64,000 bases of DNA from assembly GCA_037102815.1 (NCBI GenBank), contig BTPP01000001.1, positions 6,845,001 through 6,909,000 on the forward strand, read 5' to 3'. Shown here one piece after another: positions 45,059 through 55,161 of this stretch. This stretch comes from Neurospora intermedia (Eukaryota > Ascomycota > Sordariomycetes > Sordariales > Sordariaceae). Each line of letters starts with the position of its first letter. Position 1 is the first letter of the stretch. The notes under the pieces were generated by a model. The model was not told where the DNA came from. It did not search any database and worked only from the letters and a program-made list of their open reading frames with translations. A program made the translations under genes and the position numbers.

Positions 45059-45832
45059 ATGGCTTCCACCTCCTCAAAGACAGCTTCACCAGCACCCTCA
45101 CCACCTTCAACAAATCCTCGACTCCAAATCAGCGCCTCCATTCAAAATGACGATGAAAACACGGAGTCTGCCACTTCCAGTACATGTTTCCAGAGATCAT
45201 CCGCTCCATCGCCATCCCCAACTTTGCCAAGCCCACCTCAACCACTACCTTCAAAAGTGGAACCCACAGCTTCACAGTTGGAGCTCAGTCCATCCATCTA
45301 CTCCCCCCGCCCGGACCCTCTCCCAAACTCAACAGACGCAACGCGAAGTACCTCCCCCGTGGGCGTTGGTCCAACGCGTCCTAACTCGCCAGCACATTTG
45401 GTAAACGAAGATGAACCCTTGGTTCCAGAGGCGCCTAGCTTGCCTGTGTTGGCTCACTTGGTGCCTTTTCCGGTTCCGGTGGGTGCGAGGGTGATTGTGC
45501 CTGAATTCCGAGACGGAGAGCGAAAGCCAGGTCAAGGCTTCGAGACTACAACGACAACCACGTCCGAAGAAGAAGACTCAGCAGCCGTCCCAGCCTCATC
45601 CACCACGTCGCCTACCAGCCCACAAACGCACCTGGGCACCGGGATAGACACAGAAACGTATATGCTCACTCCCATCTCCATCCCCAGTGTCACCAGCACG
45701 AGCACTAGGGAGAGTCCAGAGAGGAAGGCTGAGACGGCGGTGGTGATGGAGGGGAAAGGAAATGAAGGGGTTGAAGATGGAAGGAGACATCCCCATGTTT
45801 TTCAAGGATCTTGTGGTCGTGGGTACTGGTAG
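45059..45832 (+). CDS. Ser/Pro/Thr-rich protein, unknown function
   Basis: The frame encodes 257 residues from ATG 45059 (CCCGAGATGGC). It is mostly disordered (Ser, Pro, Thr, Glu). A hydrophobic central block, SLPVLAHLVPFPVPVGARVI followed by VPEFRDGERKPG, is the only part that looks ordered. Near the end, the +1 frame opens at 45762 and reads GDIPMFFKDLVVVGTGS and on to 46007 with protein-like composition, so the true C-terminus may lie in that frame through an intron or frame change I cannot place. It is the last of four Ser/Pro-rich frames in 6 kb. No known domain is recognised. Confidence 0.45.
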   Translation: MASTSSKTASPAPSPPSTNPRLQISASIQNDDENTESATSSTCFQRSSAPSPSPTLPSPPQPLPSKVEPTASQLELSPSIYSPRPDPLPNSTDATRSTSPVGVGPTRPNSPAHLVNEDEPLVPEAPSLPVLAHLVPFPVPVGARVIVPEFRDGERKPGQGFETTTTTTSEEEDSAAVPASSTTSPTSPQTHLGTGIDTETYMLTPISIPSVTSTSTRESPERKAETAVVMEGKGNEGVEDGRRHPHVFQGSCGRGYW

Positions 45833-46305
45833 TAGGTCTAGCGATTCCGCTGACAACGAGGTGAAAGTGAAGGAAGGGGAGATTGCCTTGCTGGAATTGA
45901 AAGAAGTCTTGAGTTCGGAGAAAAGACTCTGGAGTGGGAAGGTAGAGATGTCAGAGGCAGGAGTGCTGAAAGTACAAGGACAGGACACTCGTCCAAGCCA
46001 ACCTTGAAACAAGTCAAAGTGTCGAGACAAGTACAACAATACATCACACATCACAGCACCCATTTGTTGATCATCTTGTTTTTGTGCCACGCAAAACACT
46101 CCTGAATTGTATGCTATGTCGCCAGAATCCCTGAAAGCCCGACCGTCACGCCTCCAAATGGATCCCAAATGCTGACTAGGTTTGCAGGCGGCAGATCGAC
46201 TGCCGGAGGAAGCCCCAGATGCACTGTAAAAAAGAATGCACACCCTCGCAAACACCCGGTGAGATAGAGGAGAAGGACGACAAAGCACTAAGGAGAGCGA
46301 TACGC
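45833..46305. other. Short region between the Ser/Pro-rich gene and eS24
   Basis: It contains the alternative frame noted for the 45059 gene up to 46007 and the 3' untranslated region of the eS24 gene. The two genes converge here. Confidence 0.5.
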
Positions 46306-47368
46306 TTATTTCTCCTTCTTGGGCTTGGCACCCTTGACCTTGGCAGTGCCGCGGAGGGTCTTTTGGCGGTTCTTGCGCTGCTTGCCTTGGGGGTTGTTAG
46401 TGATGGGTAATTGGAGGTGTGGGTGGTGACTGAAAACATACGCTGCTGGCGGGAAGCCTTCTCGATCTTGGAGGCAAGGCCGACACGGACAAGACGGTAG
46501 TGGGGCTCGAACTTCTTCATGGCCTCGGGGGAGTCATAGACGAGGGCGAAGCCAGTGGTCTTGCCACCACCGAACTGGGTGCGGAGACCGAAGACGTTGA
46601 CCTGGTCCTTGGTGGCCTTGTAGAGGGTGGCCAGCTTCTCGCGGAGCTCGTCCTTGGAGATGTTAGGACGGTTGGGGTGGAGGATATCCCTGTAGTGGTT
46701 AAAAAAGCAGGAGTAAGCAAGACTGTCCTTAAGTTGTTGAGGGAGCAACAACCGCGCATAGCAAAGCAGCTTTGGACTTGATGTGTCTCCTTCTCCGCCT
46801 CCCTCAGATTTGTATCACGATCACCGAAGCGAAACGCGACAAACCACCGCCCACTCTCCACACGAGATGTCGTTGCGGTGTCTTTCTTGTCTGTTTTGCC
46901 TCCATCAACATAATCCGCATCATGATCCCCCGCGAAACCGCAAGTCTTTCAGCAAGGGTCAAATATGTTTTTTCTCCTTGTGTTTGTGTCCCATCTCTTT
47001 CTGGCCTCTTGAGCATCAAGGCTATTGATTTCGCAGGGTACAAATGGTGGATGATGATGGATGTGAGGTCATGATTGACTCGATCGATCGCGCATCTCGG
47101 GAGAAAGAGGGGTCTGTCGGTGGTTTCGTCGCATTCCGCTTGGTGGGACTTCGATGGAAGTATTGCTCGGATATGCTCTGTGAAAGACAAAGTGAAGGTA
47201 TATAGACATCATCAAACATGTCCATTGGTGCCTTGCTGCCACGGCGTTTACGCTTGGTCAGATTGGCAGAAGGAGGGCAACGTACACGACCATCTGCTTG
47301 CGGCCAAGCAGAGGGTTGCGGATGAACTTGCGAGTGCGCAGGGTGACGGGGGAGTCGGAGTCAGCCAT
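46306..47368 (-). CDS. rps24: 40S ribosomal protein eS24
   Basis: Exons 47286-47368, 46442-46689 and 46306-46385 (minus strand) give 136 residues. The protein starts [20 protein letters not shown] and continues through [49 protein letters not shown] and [17 protein letters not shown] to a basic end KPKKEK. It matches yeast Rps24 nearly throughout. eS24 is a small-subunit protein needed for early 18S rRNA processing. Intron 1 is unusually long for this window (596 nt, GTACGT...CTACAG), placed 83 bases after the ATG, as is common in ribosomal protein genes. Intron 2 (56 nt) is GTATGT...CCCAAG with branch site CACTAAC. Long first introns in ribosomal genes can host snoRNAs; I could not identify one here. 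Confidence 0.96.
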
Positions 47369-47971
47369 CTTGGTGTCTTGCGGGCGAGTTGACGATCAAG
47401 ACCGAGAAGTGCAGCGGCGGACGGAGGAGCGGTTGTGCTTTTTTTGAAGTCGTTTTTTGCACTCGCTGCGCACGGGGCACACGACAACTTGCGGTGGAGC
47501 CACTGAGAAAATTCCACTCTGGTGCCGCTTAATTGGGTGCAAGCCCTAATCCTGTGGGAATGTGGCCTGGGATGTGAGGCGTAAATCTTGGCGTTTTTGT
47601 TTTGGGACGGAGAGGGGTGGCTCGTGCTGCACCTCAACCCCGCCCAAAAGTGCACGGATCTTGCCAAGACAGTCTCGACGGTTGTCGTCCCAACTGCGAT
47701 TGTCCAAATCAACAATCAACAAACATGTGGCCGAGGACATGCTCTCGTCCAATAAACCATGATGGGGTTTCCTCTCTTCATTTCTTCTTTCCGCGTCAAA
47801 AGCCAGATTCAAGACAGAGCTTTTCTTTACTTTTCACTGGCTGTCTAGCCTTCAATTCTCAGAGGAACGAAGCGACAATGCGACAGCCATCAAGGTTGAC
47901 CGATAAGCTCTTATCAATTACACACACCACCCCGGCGTCAAGCTCGAGCCTACTCCCTCCAGCTCCCCTAC
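47369..47971. other. eS24 promoter and 3' end of the methyltransferase gene
   Basis: About 600 bp lie between two genes on the same strand. Pyrimidine/purine runs and a GCCCTAATCC-type string near 47542 lie upstream of eS24. No gene is seen. Confidence 0.45.
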
Positions 47972-49229
47972 CTACTTCCGCCTCAACTGACAGATGTGTA
48001 TCGGCATCAAATCATTGTAGAATGGCCCAGTCTGCTCAGATCTAGGCGGCACCGGAAACTCCGCATGAACCACCTCCAACCCCCTGCCCTCACACACGCT
48101 CAGGAAGCTCTCATACGTCTCCCGATTCCTCTCCGTCGCCGCAATCACTACCTCCACCTTGGGAAATAGTTCGACTACTTCCTCAACCGTCGCCACCAAT
48201 GCCGGAATAACACTTTTATCATACGTGATATCCGCGCCCAGCACCACGTCCACTTCCCGTCCTCCATTCCATTGCGCCTCCTCGGTGCCAACAAGCGCGT
48301 GACCCCACCATAGCTCCATCGGCTGGACGGCATCAGACCCCTGGAGCCCGTTGAGGAACAAGCTGTCAGGCAAGTTGGCTACGACTTCGTCTGACCCGTC
48401 GGTGGCGATGACGTGTTTGGAGCCGAGATACTTGGCGCAGAGGATGGAGACATAGCCTGTTCCTGCGCCGAGTTCGAGCACACGCTTGCCGCGGACGAGG
48501 GAGGGATGCGTGAGGAGGTACTGCCCCAAGTGAAGGGAGGCTTCCCAGGTGCGCAGACCGGTAGTGCCGGAGGCAGCGATGAGGTTGCGGGATTCTAGGA
48601 GGGTGATGTGCGGCTCCTCGTCAGAAGAAGCCGACGATGCCCCTTCCCGGCCCGGTTGATCCGGATCTTGTTTATGGGCATAACTGCCGACGCCGAGAGT
48701 TTGATCGAGAAGAGACAAGTGGTAAGTGACGTAGCACTTTTGCTGCGCGGCATCGGCTTCGGAGGGTAACCGCAGCGAAAGCAGATGGGATAATCTTGTG
48801 TAGAGATTGTCCGAGAGGCCCTAGTAAAAGATGGCAAAAGAAACACTTGGTGAGGAAACTTGCTACGAGGGGGTGGTAGGTAACTTGAACTTTACAGCAG
48901 CCAGCCGAGACCTTCTTACTTCAAATCCGGCCATACCTTCAACGCATGGAAATGAAATAACCATTACAGAAACTTACATATTGGTCCCAGTCCTCAATAC
49001 TTTCTTCAATCCTCTTCACCAGCTCCTTCAGGACTCTCAGCTGGTACCGTGGGGGTGTGGGATTCTTGATGTCCTCGCTAAACAGCTGCTCGTACAGTGT
49101 TTCCTGGACTGATGCGTCGCACAGGTACTCGCCGTCGGGGAAGTCCACGACCGGCTCGAGCTGGAGATATTGCCGGCAAAAACGAGCAACTTGCATATGC
49201 TTGCGCTTTATTTGGGTCGTTCTAGCCAT
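47972..49229 (-). CDS. Protein-lysine N-methyltransferase, Efm3/FAM86 type (eEF2 methylation)
   Basis: Exons 48978-49229 and 47972-48820 (minus strand) give 366 residues. The N-terminal exon is the FAM86-type helical domain (ARFCRQYLQLEP, SIEDWDQY). The 157-nt intron is GTAAGT...TACTAG, phase 0, and joins WDQY to GLSDNLYTRL. The seven-strand methyltransferase fold follows: substrate and SAM motifs TTGLRTWEASLHLGQYL and VLELGAGTGYVSILCA, an acidic IATDGSD, and the post-motif VLGADITYD. FAM86A and yeast Efm3 trimethylate one lysine of elongation factor 2 in the cytosol. The presence of the N-terminal domain, which other members of methyltransferase family 16 lack, is the main reason for choosing Efm3/FAM86 over Efm2- or VCP-type enzymes. 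Confidence 0.88.
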
Positions 49230-52200
49230 TGTTGATGTGGTTTACCGGCAGCACAACGAGGCAATGGTGACGTGGTGACGGTGGTCGTTGACAGACCAAA
49301 GTTCAGCGACTTTTGCGAAGCTCCAAAGTTGGATGTCGCAGACCCACTTTTCCTTCTCGTTCGGCGCAGTCCAGTCACGTGTGTCCTCGCCGCTCTTCCC
49401 CTTTTTTGGGCTTGGCAGTTATCGACCAACATCGACACTCGCTCATTCTCAAAGAACCCAAACCGTTGAGAAACCGTCAGCACAGTCATGCCCACTCTCC
49501 CGCGTGAAACTGAGCGACCATTAGAAATCTGCACTCGTCGGATGTTACTGTCAATCTTCACCACGACAGAAAGTGGCGCACCACTAACAAAAGCGCAAGA
49601 AACCAATGCACCAAACCGTGATCCAATGTCGATTGGTACCGGCTATCGACCTTAGGGCCACGAGCCTTGCTCTCACAAACCATTCCAGCTGGGTACACAA
49701 AGACCTGCAAGAGTCCGATACTCCTATCAGAAATGATAGCCGTGCGGAAACGGAACTGAATAGTTGAGGGCACCCCGGGAACCCCCACCACGGGTTTCCA
49801 GACGGACGCCTCCTGACCGTTGGCTGGAGCTGGAACGGTCCGAACGGCATACCGAGTTAGACTCAATTATCCGAGTTGGGAACAAGGAAGCCGGGAAACC
49901 CCCAACGACAAAGGAAGCACAGCATCCAAGCGAGGCCCATCTAGATCCCACGACATCCTGCGACATCGTGCCGGAAGTGCAGGCAGGTTGATGGCGAGCC
50001 AGCACTTGCCTATACTCGAAGTCGCCAGCCGAGAACGATGGTAACAAGGTGGGCGTGATAGGTGTACCTACCTACAGACAAGGTAATGTCGTTTATCTAG
50101 GTACTTGTCTGGTGTCCATTCCGAACGTTCTTCAGGCACCTCGATCCCCCCTGAACCGCTCAAAATTTCCTAACTCGTCCGGTCTATCTATGTCGCCAAA
50201 ACTGTCGTCAACACATCAGGTACTACGTGTATCTGCCCCCCTACTACCCGAGGTCTTTTGCGGAACCGGGCCGTTACATCTAACCCTGTCCTCGCAAGGA
50301 ACAATGGAACACGTCTCCCCAATGTTCTTCAAACTGTCGACATGGCAGGGCCCGGTCACGCCTGGAATATTGAGACAACTGCAATATGACGAAGCAATCG
50401 ACTGACACAAGCAACCTTGAGGTTACCAGGCGACTAGACCCCCCGGAAAGAAAAAGACCCAGACCCAGACCAGGCAAGCCAAAGTCTAGACCTATGTCAT
50501 GACATTGACTCCTCGTTGATAGAGGTCAAGTCACCCATCAGTCTGCATGATGCTTCAACGCCCGGCTTCCCGAATACGAGTTTCAAGTAGTAGCCTCTCC
50601 AGAATCATTGGAGTATTGGAAATACTCCAGATTGGACGGAGGCCTTGGAAGATTCGAAGGGGTTGTATGGTACGCCTCACCAGCTTGGTTTGGTTGACGG
50701 TTGCCAGCCCGCGCGGGAAAGTCTGCCTAGAGGTACACGACACTACTGCACTGCTAAGTACATTGAAAGACGAGCACCACAAGGGCCGCGCCGCTGCTGC
50801 AAATGCATTGTGCGGCTGGCGTTGCCTCGTTCTTCCCTCCTTACATGTTGTGATGTCTGGTACCTACCTCTACGTAGGTAGTGATGTAGGTACACATACG
50901 TCTTGCCTTTCCCTTGTGCTACTGACATACCTGTAGTGCCTCTATCTTGTAGGTACACTTGCATGTACACGACACACCCGGACACTGACTCCAGTCTAGC
51001 ATGACCACCCCTGATCTAGGTAGTAGCTGTTCTCAGGCGCTCAAGCAGATGTATTCAATGTTGATGCTGTGCCGGGTGTGCGTGCCATAACAGGGAATAC
51101 TTCCCGGTCTTCTTCGTACCTGTACTGGACACTCCAGAGATACCTTTATGCTTTGCTGCCCCCGGGTACCAACATCATTCTTTACATATCACCACCAGAC
51201 CTGTCTGTGCCCCCCAATCCCCAAGCATCGATGTCAGCCAACTTGCCCCAAGTAGATGCCAGGCGGCACGGGTAGATCAGCTCCCTGTCGACTGGAGATC
51301 CGATACACGCACGCGCCGCCGCCGGATAGATTCGTCCGTCCTTGTCCTCCTCCACCACATAGTGCTCGTTCGTTTCCTGTATCTCAGGTACCTACACTCT
51401 GCTTTCCCTTCTCAGGTACCTAGACTTAGGTAGATCTGGCCCGCTTAGCGCAGGTACCTTGGCGATGGACTTCGATTTGACATCTGATCTGAAATGGAGA
51501 AGACATGAAGACATGAAGACAGGAAGACATGTAGACATGTCCGCGTGCCATTCAAGTTCCCTCCCGAGACCCCGGACCCGGACCTGGACCCGGAGTCCAG
51601 TGCCCCGGATAGGATCTAAATCCCTGAAAATTCGGGATAAGTGGTATAATCAGACAAGCAAGCCAAATGAGCCAGGCCAGTCCAGTCCAGATCGGCGTTG
51701 ATTCCCCCCTCTCCCTTCTCCCCTGTCCGCGGAGGTGGGTAGGTAGATACCTCTAGTCTTGTGAAGCCACTTCGCCCCAGTGCCCCTAGGTACCTAATAT
51801 GCCCGGGGCCTTTCGTTCTGATCTACATATACCTATGGTAGCCCTAGAACAGGTCCAGTCTGACCAGGATGACTCAACCTACTTATCACACCAGGTCCGT
51901 TATTCCAACGCTCGTTCTTACTAGAAGTACCTAGGATCAGGTACTAAATGGGTGTACCAACGGCTACGATACAACCTCGTAACCTCTTTGCATCTGCAGC
52001 CACTTAGAGGTAATATGCTGCAAAGCGATATCTCAACATGCACAACCTGCACCTTGCCGGTTTCAGAAATAGATTGTGTACCCGGCATCTTCGCTACAGT
52101 ACAATCAACTGCCAAGGACGTGCAATAACCTAGAGGTACCTCTAGGTACCTAAGCACTTTGTCTCCTTTTCATTCTTCCTCCCTTTTCAGCGAATACAGT

Positions 52201-53394
52201 AACGATTCATACCTCTATGGACGTAGAGGTGGTATAGAGTCGAGCGACAAGTCCCCTCATCTTGCCTGGCTAATGTCATCAATGCGTAAGGTACCTCTAC
52301 TACACGAGCTCATGACAGCCAAGTGAATCGCCGTTGCGGAATAAGCACTGAAAAAGAGGGTTCGGGAGAACAAATGGGAGCGGGAGAAGGCACGGGAGAA
52401 GGAGGAGGACGGGTAGAGGTAGGTAGAAAGAAGCAAGTGAACCTCTACTATCATTCTTCTTCAGATACGGCGACGCACGGTAGGCAAACTAATTTAGCAT
52501 TACTTTTCTTTTCAACTACCACTACCTTCATGGAACCGGTACCTCAACTAAGGTACGGTATGATATGATGCTGTATCTAGATACCTTCCTGACGTGCCAA
52601 TAAACACACACGAATGCAGACTCGAGCAACCTGAATCAGAACCATGGAACAGCGCGGGAAAACCCCCTCAAGGAAATAAAATGAAAACAAAAACGAGAAA
52701 CAAGACGCCCCAAAAGTGAAGAAAATGTTTAGTCTCTGAAACAAGTAGGAAATCCCGACTGTAGCAGTTGTGAAAAGCAATTGAAGGAAATATGTCTTTT
52801 CTCTGACGACAAAGTGAATATGAAAATGCAGCTGCAGCAGTAGTGATACCCCTCCTCAAGGAGGGAGGTAGTGACATGATACCTGACCTTCTGCCAGGAT
52901 CCGGGTTCTTTCGGGCGTAATGCAAGGCACGGGGACGGGAGTATGTCATGTTGTGACTCCTTGATGCTGTTTTTTCCAGGTTCTTCCCCTTTCTCCACCC
53001 TTCATGTCCATCCCCTTCAAGCCCATCCATGACCATGCCCCTTACTACCCTGCCAACCGAGACTATACTTGCTTGGGTCTCGTTTTTTGTGCTCTGCTGT
53101 ACTCTTTCCCGACCAAGTTGAGATATTCAGTCCTGGCCGCATTCGTGCTTTTTTTGGTTGCCGCCCTGAACCGCCTGTGCAACGCCGCGTACCAACTGAA
53201 CGCCTTTGATACCCCTGATACCGTGCCTGTATTCTTGTTGTATCTTTGTGCTACCGCCAACCTATGATGTCCAATTGAAGACATGCATTCAATCCACACG
53301 CACACTGTAGGGTCTTCTCAACAAGATCAGACCAATTCCTCGCAGTTATTGGGCAGATACCAATGTGGTAAGAGAAGCCGCAGACGATTCGATC
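49230..53394. other. Gene-free 4.2 kb rich in AGGTACCT-type palindromes
   Basis: No frame here exceeds 132 codons or shows a domain. From about 50060 to 52560, AGGTACCT, GGTACCT, TAGGTA and TACCTA recur more than twenty times on both strands (for example 50860, 51390, 51418, 51452, 51788, 51928, 52129-52150, 52290, 52538). The right end is the 3' flank of the Zn2Cys6 gene. It includes an 87-codon hydrophobic frame (53004-53267, plus), which I do not call. Confidence 0.55.
52129..52146. repeat. Perfect 18-bp palindrome CCTAGAGGTACCTCTAGG
   Basis: The sequence equals its own reverse complement over 18 bases. Its core is the AGGTACCT unit found throughout 50-52.6 kb and again at 38.99-39.35 and 40.49 kb. 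Confidence 0.85.
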
Positions 53395-55161
53395 TCAGCG
53401 GTGGCTCGCAAGCGAAGCCGCCCTATGTCCATCAGCAAGTGCCTGGTGACGTTGCTGCTCGTAGACCCCATGATGGCCAACATGGTGGTCAGGGCCGCCG
53501 ACCTGCACTACACTCTCACTAGGCACATACGCCTGTCCATTCGCCAGACTGTTGGCCAATGTTCCGCTACCAGCTGCCGAAGACCCGATTGAGTCTCTCC
53601 TGTTACTCGAGGAAACCGAAGACAGCGGCTCCGCAGTATAAGTGTTCATGTCAAATGCCGACCCCTGGCTCTGCAAGCTTCTTCCTTCTTCACCAAAGAT
53701 GCTTTGAGGCTCCCCAGCACCCGCGCTTGCTCCTGAAACCGAGGTGTGGTAGGTATCCGTAGAGGTAGAGTGAGAACGGACAGAGGAAGAGTGACCGGCG
53801 CTGGCGGTGCTGGCTGATCCGTAAGACGCCGAGAGACCATCGAAACCCCCGTAGGCAGTTGCGGAAGCAGCGACATCGGCGAGAGTGCTTGATACGCCAG
53901 GTTGGGAGGTCTTGATAGCTGCGCCCGGGTAAGGGAGAGAGGAGCGAGAGGTGCCGGCTGTGGGGTTCGGCAACAACCGGTCGGCGCCTGTGCTGGTTGT
54001 AGGTAGGGACGCAGCTACGCCAGAGAAAGAGAAGTTGGGAGATTGGGATTCGGTTGTGGGAGTTCCGTGGCCGTGGTGAGTACCATGATGTGCCGGGCGA
54101 TGAACGAGGTTCGAGCTTTGGTACCCCCCGTAAGACTCAGGAGTTGAGTCCATATACACTCCACCGTAAGGGGTCTTTCTGGCAGCAGAACCCCAACTAG
54201 GTACGATACCGACCGTCTCATGGGTCATAGAATGCACTGGCGGGTATCCCGCTGCACTATAATCACCGAATTGACCAGACACGCCAACCGCGGTAGGATC
54301 GCCGTAGGGGTTGGGGGCTGAGGCGTATGAGGCTGTGGCAGGAAAGTACTGTTTATGACTGGTCGGCGGCGGAGCTTGATGGTGACCGTATGCGTAACCA
54401 CGACTGTATTGAGCCATCAGAGGATCCTCCGCGGTGCCAGGAAGGCCGCCGATGCCAACGGCTCCGGCATGTTGGCCGTAGTGGAGAGAGGCCGGGCTCA
54501 TGGTATGTTTGTTGGCATAGAGACGGGCGTCATCGACCGAGTACCCAAAGTCAGAGGATGTATCGGGCTTCAAGGGAATGTCGCGCGACGAGACCTGTGG
54601 CAGAAACAAGAAGGGTTAGTGATGGAGGCGCAGACAGAACTGAAGAAGCAAGGCCAGTCTGTACTAACCCGAAGAAACAGACACTGCTCTATCCCTGCGT
54701 TCTTGCAGTTCGTGCAGGGTTGACCTTGGCCCGGGTCACCGCTGCATCGGATTTTGCGTTTGCGACAACGTCCGCACTGGTGATTGTCAGTTTTTCTCAA
54801 CGAAAGGTATCCAAGGTCGACGTGGGGCGAAATGTCCTCGAGAGGCTAAACTTACAGCAACAGCAATTCTCTTTCTCTGCGGCTGCGACTCCGCATCTAT
54901 CGCCGACGAAGATCCTTGATCAGACATGCTAAGGGCACCAACACCGAGTGCAACAGACGCTGAGCCTAATCTTCCTTGCGAGTGATGTCCGTGGTGGGGG
55001 TGGGCAGAGTGGTGCTCCGAAGAAGAGTAGCTCCTACGTGGTTCGGTAGGATATGGACCGCCGTGGCAAAAGTAAGGTGGGCCGGCGCGACTACTATATC
55101 GTCTTTGATCGTGTGTGTGGTGGACGTGATGGGGAGGGGTATAGCAGGTCTGGGACACCAT
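53395..55161 (-). CDS. Zn2Cys6 fungal transcription factor
   Basis: Exons 54856-55161, 54669-54776 and 53395-54594 (minus strand) give 537 residues. All three exons are in phase 0. The introns are 79 nt (GTAAGT...CACCAG) and 74 nt (GTTAGT...CCACAG). The ATG at 55161 is in AGGAAATGG. Exon 1 (residues 1-102) is His/Ser/Pro-rich. Exon 2 (103-138) is almost exactly the zinc cluster: Cys103, 106, 113, 123, 126 and 134, in CGRCRKRKIRCSG, then PCTNCKNAG and QCLFLR. Basic residues QRKRIAV precede it. Such binuclear clusters bind CGG-type half-sites in nuclear DNA. The remaining 400 residues are Ser/Gly/Ala/Tyr/His-rich, low-complexity and likely an activation region; I see no fungal-specific middle homology domain. 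Large gene-free flanks (4.2 and 8.6 kb) suggest complex control, as at developmental regulators. The target pathway is unknown. Confidence 0.9.

Noticed and set aside
53004-53267. 87-codon hydrophobic frame on the plus strand
   Set aside because: It may be a small membrane protein, but it lies in the 3' flank of the Zn2Cys6 gene and has no domain, splice or promoter support.
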